Shown: positions 25,456 through 35,565 of the stretch, piece by piece | Layout of the letters: each line of letters begins with the position of its first letter | How positions within the stretch are numbered: position 1 is the first letter of the stretch | Assembly: GCA_021409285.1 (NCBI GenBank) | Contig: JAGFND010000002.1 | Coordinates: forward strand, 1-50,930 | Direction of reading: 5' to 3' | DNA from: Candidatus Methanoperedens sp. | GTDB lineage: Archaea; Halobacteriota; Methanosarcinia; Methanosarcinales; Methanoperedenaceae | Length of the DNA: 50,930 nt | The notes under the pieces: generated by a model | What the model saw: the letters and a program-made list of their open reading frames with translations, nothing else | What the model was told of the DNA's origin: nothing | Database searches by the model: none | Program-made: the position numbers and the translations under genes

Positions 25456-25464
25456 TTATTTATA
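25456..25464 (+). promoter_or_regulatory. TATA box of the thermosome gene
   Basis: TTATTTATA, 48 bp before the ATG at 25512, predicting a short leader that contains the ribosome-binding GGAGGT at 25498-25503. Confidence 0.5.
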
Positions 25465-25511
25465 GAACCACAAACACTTAGGATCATCTTTACGTTCGGA
25501 GGTAATTGATT

Positions 25512-27155
25512 ATGGCAGGACAATTAAATGGACAGCCTATTATTATATTGGATAAAGAAAAAACAAGGACCCAGGGAAGAGAAGCCCTTGGATACAATAT
25601 CACAGCCGCAAAGGCAATAGCAGATGCAGTCAGAACAACACTTGGTCCGAAAGGCATGGACAAGATGCTCGTGAACACCGTTGGAGACATGGTGATCACA
25701 AATGACGGCGCAACGATTCTGCGGGAAATGGATATAAAACATCCTGCTGCAAAGATGATGGTTGAGGTCGCACGCACGCAGGAAGACAAAGCAGGTGACG
25801 GAACTACAACCGCTGTCGTCCTGGCCGGAGAACTCCTGAACAAAGCTCGCATTCTTATTGAACGGGATGTCCATCCCACGACAATAACGAGAGGCTACAG
25901 TCTTGCCCAGGTGAGAGCGCTTGAGGTTCTTGAAGGACTTTCGATTGATGTTACTGACGATGTTCTCGAAAATATAGCCAGGACAGCCCTCACAGGAAAG
26001 AGCGCAGACCTTGCACTGGAACCCCTCGTCCAGCTCTGTGTGAATGTGGCACAGTCAATAAAAGAGAGCGGTAAAGTGAATTTTAAGGAGAATATAAATA
26101 TCCTGCATCAGCGCGGCGGAAGCATAAAAGACACAAAGTTCGTGAACGGGCTTGTAATAGACAGGGCAAGGGCGCATAAGAATATGCCAAAGAAAGTGGA
26201 GAACGCCAGGATTGCCATCCTTGATACGGGAATTGAAGTTGAGAAAACGAAAACAGCTTCAAAGATTCATATATCTTCGCCTGAGATGCTCAAAGAAGCA
26301 AGGCTTGAAGAGGGCAAACTTGTAGAGGAGAGAGTGGAAGCACTTCTTAAAAGTGGAGCAAACGTCATTTTTACAGAGAAGGGTATAGACGATATCGGAA
26401 TGCATTATCTGAATAAGAAAGGTATCTTTGCAGTGAGAAGATGCAAGGATGAGGAGATCAAGAAACTCGTGAAAGCCACGGGGGCTCGCGTCGTATCCAA
26501 GCTCGATGGTGTAACTGAGAATGACCTTGGCAGCGCAGATATAGTCGAAGAGCGCGGCGTTGGCAACTACAGGATGACCTACGTTGAAGGCTGCAAGAAC
26601 CCGAAGGCAGTTTCCATTCTTATTTACAGCGGCGCAGAGCATGTCACAGAAGAGATCGAGCGGGCACTTGATGACGCCCTGCGCGTTGTCGGTGATGTAA
26701 TAGAGGATAAGAAAATCGTGGCCGGAGGCGGATCTCCAGAAATTGAAGTTGCCATGAAGCTCAGGAGTTATGCCACTGCATTAAAAGGAAGAGAACAGCT
26801 TGCTGTGATGGCATATGCTGATGCGCTTGAAGAAATTCCAAAAAGCATTGCTGAGAATGCGGGTCTTGAGGCTATAGATATAATAGCGGATCTGAGGAAC
26901 CAGCATGCAAAAGGAAAGAGAACCTCAGGTCTTAACGTATTCACAGGTAAAGCCGAAGATATGTTAAAGTTAGGTATCATTGAGCCGCTTCGCGTAAAGA
27001 CTCAGGAGATCAAATCAGCGACAGATGCAGCCAATATGATCCTCAGGATCGATGATATAATAACGGCAAAAGAAACAGGCATGATGGATGTCAAACCTGA
27101 GCACACTGCGAGTTATTATGATGGAATTCAGGCTCCGGATGTAGGGGACGATTAG
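25512..27155 (+). CDS. thsA: Thermosome subunit (group II chaperonin)
   Basis: ATP-driven folding chamber of archaea. The frame opens at a TTG at 25506, but ATG at 25512 is preferred because GGAGGT lies 8 nt upstream of it; that gives 547 residues. ATP-binding motifs are [10 protein letters not shown] near 40, TNDGATIL near 64 and GDGTTTAVV near 93, with [12 protein letters not shown] near 400. The C terminus ends in acidic DVGDD rather than a Gly/Met-rich tail. Methanosarcinales often have several thermosome paralogues, so this may be one of a set. Confidence 0.97.
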   Translation: MAGQLNGQPIIILDKEKTRTQGREALGYNITAAKAIADAVRTTLGPKGMDKMLVNTVGDMVITNDGATILREMDIKHPAAKMMVEVARTQEDKAGDGTTTAVVLAGELLNKARILIERDVHPTTITRGYSLAQVRALEVLEGLSIDVTDDVLENIARTALTGKSADLALEPLVQLCVNVAQSIKESGKVNFKENINILHQRGGSIKDTKFVNGLVIDRARAHKNMPKKVENARIAILDTGIEVEKTKTASKIHISSPEMLKEARLEEGKLVEERVEALLKSGANVIFTEKGIDDIGMHYLNKKGIFAVRRCKDEEIKKLVKATGARVVSKLDGVTENDLGSADIVEERGVGNYRMTYVEGCKNPKAVSILIYSGAEHVTEEIERALDDALRVVGDVIEDKKIVAGGGSPEIEVAMKLRSYATALKGREQLAVMAYADALEEIPKSIAENAGLEAIDIIADLRNQHAKGKRTSGLNVFTGKAEDMLKLGIIEPLRVKTQEIKSATDAANMILRIDDIITAKETGMMDVKPEHTASYYDGIQAPDVGDD

Positions 27156-27281
27156 ATTTAAAAAGAAATAAATAGAAAGACACAACATATTAATTAAACA
27201 AGTTGAATAACGGTTATAGGAGTTAGCAGGTCATGTTATCTGATGATTTAATTTTTTGATGTATAACGGAGTTGTCTGATA

Positions 27282-27860
27282 TTGAATCGTAACAAAGAAG
27301 AAGAAGAAATAAAGGAAACTGAGGAGAAAATGCCCGGTCAGGAAGAGCCAATACCAGAGATCCCAAAAGAAATTGACGAACTTGAAAAAACAAAAAAACA
27401 ACTTGAAGACGAAAAAAATAGGTGTCTTCGTCTTTCTGCGGAATTCGACAATATGAGAAAAAGGACACAGAAAGAAAAAGAAGAATTCATCAAATATGCG
27501 AATGAAAAGCTCATTTTAGAGTTGATAGATGTATGGGAAAGTCTCGAGCGAGGGATCGAGAATGCAAAAAAGACAGACGATATAGATACATTGGTAAAAG
27601 GTATGGAGCTCATATATAAGCAGTTCAAGACCGTACTTGAGAAAAATGGTCTTGTCCCGATCAAAGCTCAGGGTGAAAAATTCGATCACTATAAACATGA
27701 AGCTATGATCCAAACGGTCACAGATGAATGTGAAGAGGATATGATTCTGGAAGAGTTTGCAAGAGGTTATATGTTAAATAATAAGGTCATTCGTTATTCA
27801 AAAGTGAGAGTATCGAAAAAGAAAGAACAGAAAGAAGAAAAAGGAAATGAGGTGAATTAA
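27282..27860 (+). CDS. grpE: GrpE, nucleotide-exchange factor of DnaK
   Basis: 192 residues. A charged coiled coil (about 25-85, [29 protein letters not shown]) is followed by the C-terminal beta domain with [17 protein letters not shown] and [18 protein letters not shown]. The start is taken as TTG at 27282, with GGAG about 10 nt upstream; ATG at 27330 is the alternative and would remove only acidic leader residues. Its stop overlaps the dnaK start by one base (TAATG). Archaeal grpE-dnaK-dnaJ was acquired from bacteria, per established literature. Confidence 0.93.
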   Translation: MNRNKEEEEIKETEEKMPGQEEPIPEIPKEIDELEKTKKQLEDEKNRCLRLSAEFDNMRKRTQKEKEEFIKYANEKLILELIDVWESLERGIENAKKTDDIDTLVKGMELIYKQFKTVLEKNGLVPIKAQGEKFDHYKHEAMIQTVTDECEEDMILEEFARGYMLNNKVIRYSKVRVSKKKEQKEEKGNEVN

Positions 27861-29719
27861 TGGCTAAAATAATAGGAATAGATCTGGGTACAAGCAATTC
27901 GGCGGCAGCAGTGATGCAGGGGAATAGACCTGTAATCATACCAAGCGCTGAAGGAATATCACTTGGGGGGAAAGCATTTCCCTCATATGTGGCATTTACG
28001 AAAGACGGACAGAGATTAACGGGTGAGCCTGCAAGAAGGCAGGCTGTGACAAACACAGAAGGAACAGCTTACGCTTTCAAGAGAAAGATGGGCACAGACT
28101 ATAAGTACAATCTTCGAGGTAAAGATTACAGGCCTCAGGAGCTTTCTGCATTTTTGCTGCAGAAGATAAAGCAAGATGCTGAAGCATTTCTTGGCGATAA
28201 AGTAGAAAAAGCGGTAATTACAGTTCCGGCTTATTTCAATGATAACCAGAGGCAAGCGACAAAGGATGCAGGAGAGATCGCAGGGCTTGAAGTTGTAAGG
28301 ATTATTAATGAGCCAACGGCAGCATCGCTTGCCTATGGTCTTGATAAGACCGGCGACCAGAAGATACTCGTATTTGACCTTGGCGGAGGCACCCTGGATG
28401 TTACGATCATGGAGATGGGTGGCGGCGTCTTTGAGGTTAAATCCACAGCAGGCGACACGCAGCTTGGCGGTACCGATATGGACAATAAGCTTGTGGATTA
28501 CATTGCCGATGAGTTCAAGAAAGAACACGGCATCGACCTGCGCAAAGACAGGGTGGCGAACCAGAGATTGCGCGATGCTGCTGAGAAAGCGAAGATCGAA
28601 TTATCCACGACCATGACCACAGAGATCAACCAGCCATTTATCACTGCAGATGCAGGGGGTCCAAAACATCTCACTATGACATTGACACGGTCAAAGCTTG
28701 AGGAAGTGATAAGACCGGTCATAGATAGATGCCATGCGCCGATGGAACAGGCATTATCTGACGGGAAATTGACAAAGAATGAAATTAATAAGATCATTCT
28801 TGTGGGCGGGCCTACAAGGATGCCGATAGTCCAGAAATATGTTGAGGATTATTTCGGGAAAAAGGTAGAAGGCGGGGTTGACCCGATGGAATGCGTTGCA
28901 ATGGGCGCAGCGATCCAGGCAGGTGTTCTTACCGGAGAAGTCAAGGATATTCTGCTTCTTGATGTCACTCCGCTCACTCTCGGTATCGAGACACTTGGTC
29001 ATGTAATGACAAAACTGATCGACAGGAATACCACGATCCCGACACGTAAGAGCCAGATATTCTCAACTGCTGCTGATACCCAGACAACGGTTGAGATCCA
29101 TGTGCTTCAGGGAGAAAGGGCGATGTCGTACGATAACGTGACGCTGGGCAGGTTCAACCTCGTGGGCATACCGCCGGCACCTCGCGGAATTCCGCAGATC
29201 GAGGTCACTTTCGATATCGATGCGAACGGCATCCTTCATGTGACAGCAAAAGACATGGGAACTGGCAAAGAGCAAAAGATGACAATAACCGCACCTCTTA
29301 AGATGGCATCTGATGAAATAGACCGGAAGATCAAGGATGCAGAGAAATTCGCTGATGAAGATAAACAGCGTAAGGAAAAGGTCGAACTCCAGAACCAGGC
29401 TGATACCCTGATATACACAACAGAGAAGACACTTAAGGAGCTTGGCGATAAAGTCACAAGCGATCAGAAAACAAAGGTCGAAAAGGCTGTCGAGAATGTA
29501 AAAGAGGCATTAAAGAGTGATGATGCAGGAAGGATTAAATCTGCAATCGAAGACCTCACAAAGGAAATGCATGCGATAAGCACAATACTTTATCAGCAGC
29601 AACAGTCTCAGCAGGGTCAGCAGGGTCAGCAGGCTGGAGCAGAGCAGACAACAGATGAAAAGAAAGAAGAAAAAGTGACAGACGCGGAATATAAGGTCGT
29701 GGATGAGGATAAGAAATAA
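27860..29719 (+). CDS. dnaK: Hsp70 chaperone DnaK
   Basis: 619 residues. The ATPase domain carries [27 protein letters not shown] and [13 protein letters not shown]. The substrate domain follows ([18 protein letters not shown]), then a helical lid. The C terminus has a Gln/Gly-rich stretch, [13 protein letters not shown], formed by a short direct repeat, before a charged end. It is the bacterial type, without the insert of eukaryotic forms, and is translated with grpE. A strong terminator follows, so dnaJ has its own promoter. Confidence 0.97.
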   Translation: MAKIIGIDLGTSNSAAAVMQGNRPVIIPSAEGISLGGKAFPSYVAFTKDGQRLTGEPARRQAVTNTEGTAYAFKRKMGTDYKYNLRGKDYRPQELSAFLLQKIKQDAEAFLGDKVEKAVITVPAYFNDNQRQATKDAGEIAGLEVVRIINEPTAASLAYGLDKTGDQKILVFDLGGGTLDVTIMEMGGGVFEVKSTAGDTQLGGTDMDNKLVDYIADEFKKEHGIDLRKDRVANQRLRDAAEKAKIELSTTMTTEINQPFITADAGGPKHLTMTLTRSKLEEVIRPVIDRCHAPMEQALSDGKLTKNEINKIILVGGPTRMPIVQKYVEDYFGKKVEGGVDPMECVAMGAAIQAGVLTGEVKDILLLDVTPLTLGIETLGHVMTKLIDRNTTIPTRKSQIFSTAADTQTTVEIHVLQGERAMSYDNVTLGRFNLVGIPPAPRGIPQIEVTFDIDANGILHVTAKDMGTGKEQKMTITAPLKMASDEIDRKIKDAEKFADEDKQRKEKVELQNQADTLIYTTEKTLKELGDKVTSDQKTKVEKAVENVKEALKSDDAGRIKSAIEDLTKEMHAISTILYQQQQSQQGQQGQQAGAEQTTDEKKEEKVTDAEYKVVDEDKK

Positions 29720-29732
29720 TATCTTCAAATCG

Positions 29733-29769
29733 GGGTATTTTTTGAATACCCTTTCTGTTTTTTTTTGTT
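29733..29769 (+). terminator. dnaK terminator
   Basis: GGGTATT (29733-29739) and AATACCC (29745-29751) form a 7-bp stem with a 5-base loop, followed by TTTCTG and a long T-run to about 29766. It lies 13 bp after the dnaK stop and isolates dnaJ. Confidence 0.8.
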
Positions 29770-29814
29770 GAACCAATATAATTAACGTCCATCGAGTTAT
29801 ATTAATAACAATTT

Positions 29815-30939
29815 ATGGCCACTAAACGCGACTATTACGAGATACTCGGCGTGGACAAGAAAGCGCCAGTGGATGAGATAAAAACAGCTTATCGCAAATT
29901 AGCAATGCAATACCATCCCGATAAGAATAAATCGCCCGATGCCGAGGAGAAATTCAAGGAGATCTCGGAAGCTTATGCTGTCCTTTCGGATCAGAATAAG
30001 CGTCAGCAGTATGATCAGTTCGGGCATTCGGGCATAGACATGAGGTATTCGCAGGAGGATATTTTCAGGGGTGTTGACTTTGAGGATATACTGAAGGATT
30101 TTGGCAGAGGGGGTTCCGGTAGAGGTGGCGGAATATTTGATATTTTCTTTGGCGGGGAAAGGAGAGGAGGACCAAGGCGCGGCTCAGATATACTTTATGA
30201 GCTTTCTATTGATCTGGGAGATGCAGCAGCGGGGAAAAAAATTGAATTGGAAGTCCCAAGGACAGAGAACTGTGATGTATGTCATGGAAGTGGAGCAAGA
30301 CCGGGGACATCCCCTAAAGCATGTTCCACATGCCGCGGCACGGGTCAAGTGAACAGGACACAGAACACGCCTTTTGGAAGGTTCATGACAACATCTACAT
30401 GCAGCACATGCCGAGGAAGCGGACAGATAATCGATTCACCATGCACCACCTGCCACGGCACAGGTACAGTCCAGAAACGACGCAAACTGGAAGTAAAGAT
30501 TCCGGCAGGTGTTGATACCGGTTCAAGGCTCAGAGTACCCGGAGAAGGTGAAGCCGGGGAAAAAGGCGGACCAACAGGAGACCTCTATGTTGAAATAAAT
30601 GTCAGGCTTCATAAAGATTTTATAAGGGAGGAAAACAATCTTATCATGGAAGCAGCGATCAGCTTTACGCAGGCTGCTCTTGGAGATGAGATCCTTGTGC
30701 CGACACTTGATGGAAAAGCTAAGATGAAAATACCGGCAGGTACCCAGAATGGCCATGTATTCAGGCTCAAAGGAAAAGGAATAACAAGCCTTCATTATTC
30801 TGGCAAAGGCGACCAGCTTGTGAGGATCAAAATTGATGTTCCCACAAAACTTACAGATAGGCAGAAAAAACTCCTGCAGGAATTTGCAGAGATAAGTGGC
30901 GAGAAACCAAGAAGCAAAGGATTTTTTGGATTGGCCTGA
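29815..30939 (+). CDS. dnaJ: Hsp40 co-chaperone DnaJ
   Basis: 374 residues, full type I DnaJ. The J domain has HPD at about 33-35, then a Gly-rich linker ([10 protein letters not shown]). The zinc domain has four CxxCxGxG repeats ([32 protein letters not shown]), and two C-terminal beta domains follow. It stimulates the ATPase of the adjacent DnaK. It is transcribed separately from dnaK. An inverted-repeat-free AT-rich gap of 45 bp after the terminator is its likely promoter. Its zinc repeats parallel the stand-alone protein at 15433. Confidence 0.97.
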   Translation: MATKRDYYEILGVDKKAPVDEIKTAYRKLAMQYHPDKNKSPDAEEKFKEISEAYAVLSDQNKRQQYDQFGHSGIDMRYSQEDIFRGVDFEDILKDFGRGGSGRGGGIFDIFFGGERRGGPRRGSDILYELSIDLGDAAAGKKIELEVPRTENCDVCHGSGARPGTSPKACSTCRGTGQVNRTQNTPFGRFMTTSTCSTCRGSGQIIDSPCTTCHGTGTVQKRRKLEVKIPAGVDTGSRLRVPGEGEAGEKGGPTGDLYVEINVRLHKDFIREENNLIMEAAISFTQAALGDEILVPTLDGKAKMKIPAGTQNGHVFRLKGKGITSLHYSGKGDQLVRIKIDVPTKLTDRQKKLLQEFAEISGEKPRSKGFFGLA

Positions 30940-30973
30940 ACTTATCAAAATTAAAATATCAGATTTGGGTTCT

Positions 30974-31627
30974 TTACTTCCCAAATCTCCTCTTTCTTTT
31001 CTGGTAATCCCTTATAGCCCTCAAGAAATCTACTTTCCGGAAATCCAGCCAGTTGACATCTGTAAAATAAAGTTCGGAATAGACAGATTGCCAGATGAGA
31101 AAATCCGTCAATCTCTTGCCGCCTGCTCTAATTACAAGATCAGGTTCACATTTGAACAATAAATGAGATTCTATCGTTTTTTCATCAATATCCTCAGGAT
31201 CCATGTTACCATTCTCGATCTTTTTCATGATCTCTTTTATCGCCCTTGTTAATTCATATTTGCCGCTGTAGCCAAGTGAAATCTCCAGCCTCATTCCCTC
31301 GGTCCCAATACTTCGTATTTCTTTATCAAGTCTAGTGATCACACTGATATTATGAGTTATGCTGGCAAGTACAGGCGGTATTTCAGTTGACAGCTTGCTG
31401 CAAATCTTTCTGCTGAGTTCGGCATCCACTTCGATTATGCCAACATAAATAGTCACATTGTTGATTTCAGTCTCTTTACACCATGAGACAAAGGATATGA
31501 GTTTGCCATATTTCTCATCAGCAAGAAGATCGCTTTCCGAAAGAGCAAGGACAATATGTTCTGGAACATCCTGTGTCTTTATTTTATTTTTAAGCCTCCA
31601 TTCATAAAGTCCAGATATTATTCCCAT
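30974..31627 (-). CDS. Cis-prenyltransferase homologue lacking the catalytic aspartate (NgBR/UppS-like)
   Basis: 217 residues, shorter than typical UppS. The C-terminal half is canonical: PDLVIRAGGKRLTDFLIWQSVYSELYF and DFLRAIRDYQKRKRRFG, including the RxG and the E-x-YF segment. At the N terminus, where active enzymes have DGNxRW, it reads PEHIVLALSESDLLADEKYGK: the catalytic Asp and the phosphate-binding Asn-Gly-Arg are missing. This is the pattern of the non-catalytic partner (NgBR/Nus1 type) of heteromeric enzymes. Heteromeric cis-prenyltransferases are reported in Methanosarcina mazei. A catalytic partner is not in this window. It is divergent from the polyprenol-kinase-like gene. Confidence 0.82.
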   Translation of the reverse strand: MGIISGLYEWRLKNKIKTQDVPEHIVLALSESDLLADEKYGKLISFVSWCKETEINNVTIYVGIIEVDAELSRKICSKLSTEIPPVLASITHNISVITRLDKEIRSIGTEGMRLEISLGYSGKYELTRAIKEIMKKIENGNMDPEDIDEKTIESHLLFKCEPDLVIRAGGKRLTDFLIWQSVYSELYFTDVNWLDFRKVDFLRAIRDYQKRKRRFGK

Positions 31628-31686
31628 GTTCTTCTATTTGGAGGCAAGGATAAAGTATTTGCCTGTTAGCATTGATTCTACATAAA

Positions 31687-33066
31687 ATGAAGCTGATGCA
31701 GGAGTATAAGACACAGAGCATCTATATTTTTCTTGGATTGATTGCACTTCTCTTTCCATTCTTTAAACCTGTCTATTTCTTACTTGCCTTCATTGTATTT
31801 GCGTTTGTTTTTTCAAGATTCAAATCGGGCTCAAGTGTTTTTTCTCTTCTTGCAAGGGAATCTGATATCATAGCAGGAAATCTTATCTCTTTGACCCAGT
31901 TATTGCTTATTATGGCATTCCTTTTCTTCATTGGCATAATACTAAATTTCGATAAATTTCCCCTTTTTATAATAGGCGGGGCTTTTACGATCACAACATT
32001 GGGGGATGGTTTGGCTGACATGATAAATATCTATGATAAGGCAAAAAAGGAGAAATTGCATGACAATATTAAGATATATTCAGCAAAATCAAGTATTGTT
32101 TTTTTAATATCAGGAAGCATTTTTGCATTCCTATTTTGTGTCTGGATATATTACTTTACGCTTGAGGCACCTTATGGGATCCCTTATGGAATGCTCTTTT
32201 TCCTCGCTGTGCTTGGAGCCCTTACTGGCGCACTTCTTGAATCCATAACGAAAAATGAAGATAATATTATTATTCCCTTCGGATCAGCAATGACAATGTG
32301 GCTATTTTATAATTTCAGGTATAGTTATGATGTGGATACTTTGTACCTTATTAAGGTGCTAATTTTTGCGTTTATTCTTGGTTATCTTTCTTACAGGGCG
32401 CGTATCGCTGATATTTCAGCCATGCTTAGTGCTACATTGATTGGCGTCATAATAATCATATCAAGCGACATCAGTTCATTTTTCGTTCTTTTGACTTTCT
32501 TTTTGCTGGGGAGTCTTTTTACACGCTACAAATACAGTTATAAACTTGCTCATGGCACAGCCGAGAAAAAAGGAGGAGTAAGGGGATACAAGAATGTTTT
32601 CAGCAATTCACTGGCCGCTCTTGCAATAGCGGTGGCGATTGGCATTTTCCCAACACACAGGCTGCTGCTCTTGTCTGCATTTCTTGGTTCAATCGCCACG
32701 GCATGCGGCGACACACTGGCAAGTGAGATTGGTGAGACCTACAGCAAAGAACCGCGGATGATCACAACATTTCAGAAAGTAAAACCAGGGACTGATGGGG
32801 GTATATCACCTCTTGGGGAATTTGCCGCTTTTTTCGGTGCAAATGCGATCGCATTTATGGCATTTATATTAATTCCAGACATACGGAATAATGCATATAT
32901 CCTGCTCATTGTTATTGCAGGAGGATTCATTGGCACGAACATTGATAGTGTACTCGGCGCGACATTCCAGCAGAAAGGTTATCTTACAAATAATGGCGTC
33001 AATCTTCTGGCTACCATTTCTGGAGCGATCGTTTCAGGAGTATTATATCATCTGATGGGTTCGTAG
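31687..33066 (+). CDS. Membrane protein: dolichol-kinase-like domain fused to DUF92 (VTE6-like)
   Basis: About 459 residues from ATG at 31687 (the frame opens at a TTG at 31672), with roughly 12 hydrophobic segments. The first half has the polyprenol-kinase/CDP-DAG-synthase pattern: TTLGDGLADMIN, then KSSIVFL, then GALLESITKNEDNIIIPFGSA, like the GD...K and E..DN blocks of dolichol kinase. The second half is DUF92: MLSATLIGVIII, HGTAEKKGGVRGYKNVFSNS and ACGDTLASEIGE. DUF92 members include VTE6 phytyl-phosphate kinase. It could phosphorylate polyprenol and polyprenyl phosphate in salvage; that is inference. It is divergent from the cis-prenyltransferase-like gene. Confidence 0.75.
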   Translation: MKLMQEYKTQSIYIFLGLIALLFPFFKPVYFLLAFIVFAFVFSRFKSGSSVFSLLARESDIIAGNLISLTQLLLIMAFLFFIGIILNFDKFPLFIIGGAFTITTLGDGLADMINIYDKAKKEKLHDNIKIYSAKSSIVFLISGSIFAFLFCVWIYYFTLEAPYGIPYGMLFFLAVLGALTGALLESITKNEDNIIIPFGSAMTMWLFYNFRYSYDVDTLYLIKVLIFAFILGYLSYRARIADISAMLSATLIGVIIIISSDISSFFVLLTFFLLGSLFTRYKYSYKLAHGTAEKKGGVRGYKNVFSNSLAALAIAVAIGIFPTHRLLLLSAFLGSIATACGDTLASEIGETYSKEPRMITTFQKVKPGTDGGISPLGEFAAFFGANAIAFMAFILIPDIRNNAYILLIVIAGGFIGTNIDSVLGATFQQKGYLTNNGVNLLATISGAIVSGVLYHLMGS

Positions 33067-33074
33067 TAAGCGTA

Positions 33075-33265
33075 TTTTGGACCCCCATAATCAATGCAAT
33101 ATCCGTTACGAGTAGGCCGATCGAGTGTCCGATATCCATCCTCGATGACAGTGCCCCCATGGATGCACCGATCTCCTCCATTCTGGCAAGATCGGAGGCA
33201 TACGCGCTTGCGGCGACTGTGGACAGGGAAATGCCAAGGTCTGTCACAATGCTGATTGCGATGGA
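33075..33265 (-). pseudogene. Remnant of an MFS transporter C-terminal region
   Basis: A minus-strand segment reads SLSTVAASAYASDLARMEEIGASMGALSSRMDIGHSIGLL, the typical cytoplasmic loop and helix of major-facilitator drug transporters. A TAA stop lies just upstream in the same frame, and the similarity breaks off after about 60 residues. No other recognisable transporter part remains. It is a decayed relic between the DUF92 gene and the GMP synthase gene. Confidence 0.6.
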
Positions 33266-33529
33266 ATGTTATCTGAAGGAAGAAAGTTACGATTTATGAC
33301 CTGTCAAAAAGATCAAAATGATCGACCTCAAAACGGCTATAAATATGTCCAAATGAAAATACCGGAAGGTGCTCGCTGACATATATGCGCCCGGAAAAAA
33401 GCCCGTTCCCACGGCTATCACTCGTGCGAAATAGCAGGAACTGAGAGCAAGGTAGCATTGTGAGGCTGGAGTTGAGATACGGGAAACGGCGGCAGGGGTA
33501 AAACCATTTAAAGAAAGAAAAATATGTAA
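33266..33529. other. Spacer with no recognisable gene
   Basis: 264 bp, more GC-rich than other gaps. Minus-strand reading gives fragments that could be further transporter decay (for example YFARVIAVGTGFFPGA), but this is too weak to call. TTTAAAG at about 33507-33513 is a likely TATA box for the next gene. A short palindrome, GATCA-AAA-TGATC, is at 33311-33323. Confidence 0.4.
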
Positions 33530-34450
33530 GTGTCAATGCTGAAAGTTAATAAATTCATCCATGAAAGTATAGAAAAGATAAAAAAAGATGTAAATGGCAG
33601 GGCTATCATCGCGTTATCAGGTGGTGTGGACAGCTCAGTTTGTGCAGTTCTGGCACACAGGGCAATAGGGCAGCTGCTCACACCGATCTATATTGATACT
33701 GGTCTTATGCGAAAAGGTGAGACCGCCAGAATAAAGAAAATATTTGCTGATATGGACCTTCAGGTGGTAGACGGAAAGACTAATTTCCTCAGGGCTCTCA
33801 AAGGGCATACAGACCCTGAAAAGAAAAGAAAAGCCGTGGGTGAGACCTTCATCAGGGAATTTGAGAGAGAAGCACGCGAACGTGGAGCAAGATACCTGAT
33901 ACAGGGAACCATATATCCCGATAGGATCGAATCCGAAGGTGGGATCAAAAGTCATCATAATGTGGGAGGCCTTCCTTCGGTTATGGATTTTGAAGGTATT
34001 GTTGAACCTCTCCAGGACCTTTATAAAGACGAGGTCAGGGAGGTTGCCAGGGAGCTTAGTCTGCCAGCAGAGATCTCTGAGAGGATGCCGTTTCCAGGTC
34101 CTGGCCTATCGGTCAGGATAATCGGTGAAGTCACTGAGGAAAAACTGGAGGTGGTAAGAGCCGCCAATGCTATCGTGGAGGAAGAGCTGGTCGAGCAATT
34201 CGCACCATGGCAGACATTTGCCGCGCTTATTGAAAAAGGAACGGGGGTAAAAGGAGATGTGCGTGTACATGGCTGGATAATCGCACTGCGCGCCGTTAGT
34301 TCAAGGGACGGTATGACCGCTGAGGCAATGGAACTCCCATGGGAAATACTGAGGAAGATAGAATCACGGATTACGGGCGAGATACCAACAGTATCAAGGG
34401 TACTTTATGATCTTACGCCAAAACCTCCGGCGACGATCGAGTTTGAATAA
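33530..34450 (+). CDS. guaAB: GMP synthase, ATP-pyrophosphatase (subunit B)
   Basis: It converts XMP to GMP using ammonia delivered by a separate glutaminase subunit; archaea split the bacterial GuaA in two. 306 residues from GTG at 33530 (ATG at 33536 is the alternative). The PP-loop [10 protein letters not shown] is near residues 28-37, followed by the family's TIYPDRIES and [12 protein letters not shown], and the C-terminal dimerisation domain ending PPATIEFE. The glutaminase subunit is not in this window. Confidence 0.95.
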   Translation: MSMLKVNKFIHESIEKIKKDVNGRAIIALSGGVDSSVCAVLAHRAIGQLLTPIYIDTGLMRKGETARIKKIFADMDLQVVDGKTNFLRALKGHTDPEKKRKAVGETFIREFEREARERGARYLIQGTIYPDRIESEGGIKSHHNVGGLPSVMDFEGIVEPLQDLYKDEVREVARELSLPAEISERMPFPGPGLSVRIIGEVTEEKLEVVRAANAIVEEELVEQFAPWQTFAALIEKGTGVKGDVRVHGWIIALRAVSSRDGMTAEAMELPWEILRKIESRITGEIPTVSRVLYDLTPKPPATIEFE

Positions 34451-34472
34451 AAGGAAATGGAAGTCACAACAT

Positions 34473-34835
34473 ATGGAAAGGGAACCTGAAGCTTTAAGAG
34501 GCAAAAAGACTACAAAGATAGCGGTTGTGAGATGTGATATCGTAAGTGAGACCTGCCCTGGGGTTGCATGTTTTAAGTCTTTCAATAAGAGAAATGTGCA
34601 TTTCAGTGATTATGGTCCAGATACTGAGATTATCGGTTTTTTCACATGCGGTGGATGTCCCGGCAGGCGAATTTTCAGACTTACTGACAGTCTTCTAAAG
34701 CATGGACTGGATGTGGTTCACCTGAGTTCGTGCATGCTCATGGAAGGCGGGTATCCTAAATGTCCGCATATTGATGAGATCAGGCAGATGCTCCTGAAAA
34801 AAGCCGTCAAAGTCGTGGAAGGGACACATCATTGA
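34473..34835 (+). CDS. CGGC-domain putative metal-binding protein
   Basis: 120 residues from ATG at 34473; the frame is open further upstream but overlaps the GMP synthase gene. The motif FFTCGGCPGRRI (near residues 50-61) defines the CGGC domain. Other conserved cysteines are in VRCDIVSETCPGVACF and HLSSCMLMEGGYPKCPH. Such proteins are thought to bind metal or iron-sulfur clusters; the biological role is unknown. It starts 22 bp after guaAB, so it is possibly co-transcribed. It converges with the DedA gene. Confidence 0.85.
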   Translation: MEREPEALRGKKTTKIAVVRCDIVSETCPGVACFKSFNKRNVHFSDYGPDTEIIGFFTCGGCPGRRIFRLTDSLLKHGLDVVHLSSCMLMEGGYPKCPHIDEIRQMLLKKAVKVVEGTHH

Positions 34836-34883
34836 GGAAAGCAGTATGATGTGAATGGATTAAATGGGATCTTGAATCAAGAG

Positions 34884-35555
34884 TTATAAAGAATGGCTGC
34901 GGTGTCTCAAATATTCGATCACACCTGGCATTATTGAGATGATTATGATAACGAAGATAAACAGGGTAAAGTTCTGTTTGACAAATAGAAGATTGCCAAA
35001 AAAATATCCTGCGCAAATAAAGACTGATATCCAGGCGATCCCTCCGACGATATTATAAGTAGCAAAACGCCAGTAACTCATACTCCCGACACCTGCAAGA
35101 AAGGGAGCGTATGTCCTGATTATGGGAACAAATCTCGCTATGATTAAGGCTTTTCCGCCATATTTTTCATAGAACCTGTGGGTACGTTCCATGTATTCCT
35201 TTTTCACAAAAAAGACACTTTTTCTATTGAATCTTTTTCCGAGATAATTCCCGATCCAGTAGTTCATTGAATCACCTGCCACAGCAGCAATGCCAAGGAG
35301 TCCCAATAACCACCATATCTCCAGTGCACCGGCAGCCGCAAAAGCACCCACGACAAAAAGAAGTGAATCTCCGGGAAAAAATGGCGTCACTACAAGACCC
35401 GTTTCACAAAAAATTATGAGGAAAAGGATCAAATAAGTCCAGGGTCCATAATCCTGGATGACCAGTTTTAGATTATCATCAAGATGAACAAAGAATTGAA
35501 TGAAATATGTTAGCATTTCCATAATACCGCCAGGGATGCGAAGTACAAGATGCAT
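34884..35555 (-). CDS. DedA-family membrane protein
   Basis: 223 residues with several membrane segments. The family signature is intact: ETGLVVTPFFPGDSLLFVVGA near residues 50-70 and FVPIIRTYAPFLAGVGSMSYWRF near 140-163, with re-entrant loops containing the conserved Arg and Pro residues. DedA proteins are linked to flipping of carrier lipids such as undecaprenyl phosphate in bacteria, which would suit the polyprenyl genes 2 kb away, though they are not in the same operon. The small Cys-rich gene starts 172 bp upstream on the same strand and ends 10 bp before it, so the two are probably co-transcribed. Confidence 0.93.
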   Translation of the reverse strand: MHLVLRIPGGIMEMLTYFIQFFVHLDDNLKLVIQDYGPWTYLILFLIIFCETGLVVTPFFPGDSLLFVVGAFAAAGALEIWWLLGLLGIAAVAGDSMNYWIGNYLGKRFNRKSVFFVKKEYMERTHRFYEKYGGKALIIARFVPIIRTYAPFLAGVGSMSYWRFATYNIVGGIAWISVFICAGYFFGNLLFVKQNFTLFIFVIIIISIMPGVIEYLRHRSHSL

Positions 35556-35565
35556 ACACGATATA

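Noticed and set aside
25506-25511. TTG start of the thermosome gene
   Set aside because: Only two bases from GGAGGT, whereas ATG at 25512 is eight bases away and gives the usual N terminus.
29590-29640. CAG-rich repeat at the end of dnaK as a mobile or CRISPR-like repeat
   Set aside because: It is an in-frame Gln/Gly-rich tail, a common feature of DnaK C termini.
33294-33536. 80-codon minus-strand frame before the GMP synthase gene
   Set aside because: The translation is unlike any protein, and the frame next to it reads better as transporter decay, itself too weak to call.
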